Positions 5,361-5,977 of a stretch of 5,977 nt of DNA are shown here, piece after piece. The position numbers and the translations under genes are program-made. The stretch spans positions 1 through 5,977 of the forward strand of contig CAMNVW010000095.1 of the NCBI GenBank assembly GCA_946563605.1, given 5' to 3'. How positions within the stretch are numbered: position 1 is the stretch's first letter; each line of letters begins with the position of its first letter. This DNA comes from an uncultured Clostridia bacterium. Its GTDB lineage: Bacteria; Bacillota; Clostridia; Oscillospirales; Ruminococcaceae. The notes below the pieces were generated by a model, which was given only the letters and a program-made list of their open reading frames with translations, made no database searches and had not been told where the DNA came from.

Positions 5361-5977
5361 TTATAATCCAACGACGGATAACAGGTCGAGCGGTTTGAGC
5401 GGTTTGTGGGTCGCCTGAATGGAATCAGGAAAGAAACAGCCCCAAACAGCCAGCGCAAAGTCACAGCCTGCGTTTTTTGCGCAGCCCGCATCAAATTCAC
5501 TGTCGCCAACCAACAGCACCTCCGAAGCGTCAAGACTGGTTTCCTGCAAAAAGTATAGCAAGGAATCCGGTGCAGGCTTCGGATGTTTTACCAGATCACA
5601 GGTGACGATGACCGAGCAAAGCTGGAGAAATGGCTCCTTCACATAATGGTGCAGGTCGTCCAGTTCATCGCTGCGTCGGGAGGTGTTGATGCCAAGCATG
5701 ATACCGGCGTCCTTCATGCGGCACATCGCTTCGTAGATGCCATCGAATAAAGACGCATTTTTACACAGTTCCATGATGTTTTTGAGCCAAAGCTGCTCAA
5801 ACTGCGGAACCATTTCCGGCGGCGTGCCAAGGTAAAGAATGGCGTTTTTCGCAGTCATAGCGTAGGTGACCTGAAGTTCATATTCGCTTGCTTCTCTGCC
5901 CAGCAAAGAAACGCAGGTGCGCTGAAGCGCGTCGATATTGTAGCGGGAATCGACGGCAGTGCCGTCCAAATCGAAAA
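5361..5977 (-). CDS. HAD-superfamily hydrolase, phosphoglycolate phosphatase-like (5' end outside window)
   Basis: The minus-strand frame is open to the window edge; 205 residues are visible, beginning FDLDGTAVDS. As the first HAD motif normally lies about 8-12 residues from the N-terminus, only a short piece is missing, and the codon read as a start at 5969 is the Leu inside DLDGT. Motif I is DLDGT (two Asp: nucleophile and acid/base). Motif II is the Thr in GINTSRRSDEL, motif III the Lys in VKHPKPAPDSL, and motif IV GDSEFDAGCAKNAG with the metal-binding Asp residues. The segment between motifs I and II is a helical cap of the type found in Gph/PpaX-like phosphatases. It should be a cytoplasmic Mg-dependent phosphatase acting on a small phosphorylated metabolite; the substrate cannot be read from sequence. 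It is transcribed toward the anti-sigma gene and shares its terminator. Family is secure, substrate unknown. Confidence 0.9.
   Translation of the reverse strand, partial: FDLDGTAVDSRYNIDALQRTCVSLLGREASEYELQVTYAMTAKNAILYLGTPPEMVPQFEQLWLKNIMELCKNASLFDGIYEAMCRMKDAGIMLGINTSRRSDELDDLHHYVKEPFLQLCSVIVTCDLVKHPKPAPDSLLYFLQETSLDASEVLLVGDSEFDAGCAKNAGCDFALAVWGCFFPDSIQATHKPLKPLDLLSVVGL

Noticed and set aside
1..5977. CRISPR array, insertion sequence, tRNA or prophage element
   Set aside because: No repeat-spacer pattern, transposase, terminal inverted repeats or tRNA-like cloverleaf was seen; base composition and gene style are uniform.

Overview
The window looks like a piece of a mid-GC, strictly anaerobic Firmicutes chromosome. 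It is most likely a Clostridia member of the Oscillospiraceae/Ruminococcaceae type. The evidence is strong GGAGG-type Shine-Dalgarno sites, frequent TTG/GTG starts, a 2-hydroxyacyl-CoA dehydratase/activase-type iron-sulfur system, a PF06541 membrane protein, and an ECF sigma factor paired with a single-pass acidic membrane protein. The assignment is by protein style only; there is no rRNA or marker gene to confirm it.

Layout: (1) 1-545, the 3' end of a plus-strand activase-type protein (HgdC/BadF-related). (2) 587-1912, a 441-aa 2-hydroxyacyl-CoA dehydratase-like protein. These two pieces look like consecutive parts of the large fused activase-dehydratase found in many anaerobes. The downstream reading frame stays open back into an A6 tract (537-542) directly before the upstream stop, so a single one-base slip there would join them. 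(3) 1964-2911, a five-helix PF06541 protein with a long basic coiled-coil tail, from a TTG start, ending at an intrinsic terminator (2917-2946). (4) 2947-3261, a noncoding, AT-rich region holding a good sigma-A promoter (TTGTTT-17 bp-TATAAT, 3115-3143) and a perfect 12-bp palindrome (3190-3201) in the predicted leader. (5) 3262-3819, an ECF-type sigma factor, overlapping by 4 bases (TTGA) with (6) 3816-5306, a 496-aa probable anti-sigma factor with one membrane helix, a very acidic extracytoplasmic stalk and an unrecognised C-terminal domain. (7) 5319-5349, a strong bidirectional terminator between convergent genes. (8) 5361-5977, on the minus strand, a HAD-superfamily phosphatase whose N-terminus runs off the window.

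How the parts work together: the sigma and anti-sigma genes form a self-contained two-gene envelope-signalling unit, translationally coupled and bounded by a promoter and a terminator. The dehydratase-like genes and the PF06541 gene may be co-transcribed, since no convincing terminator separates them, but no functional link between them is evident. The HAD gene is an independent unit. The two points most deserving a second look are the split activase/dehydratase at the A6 tract and the unusual architecture of the anti-sigma protein.
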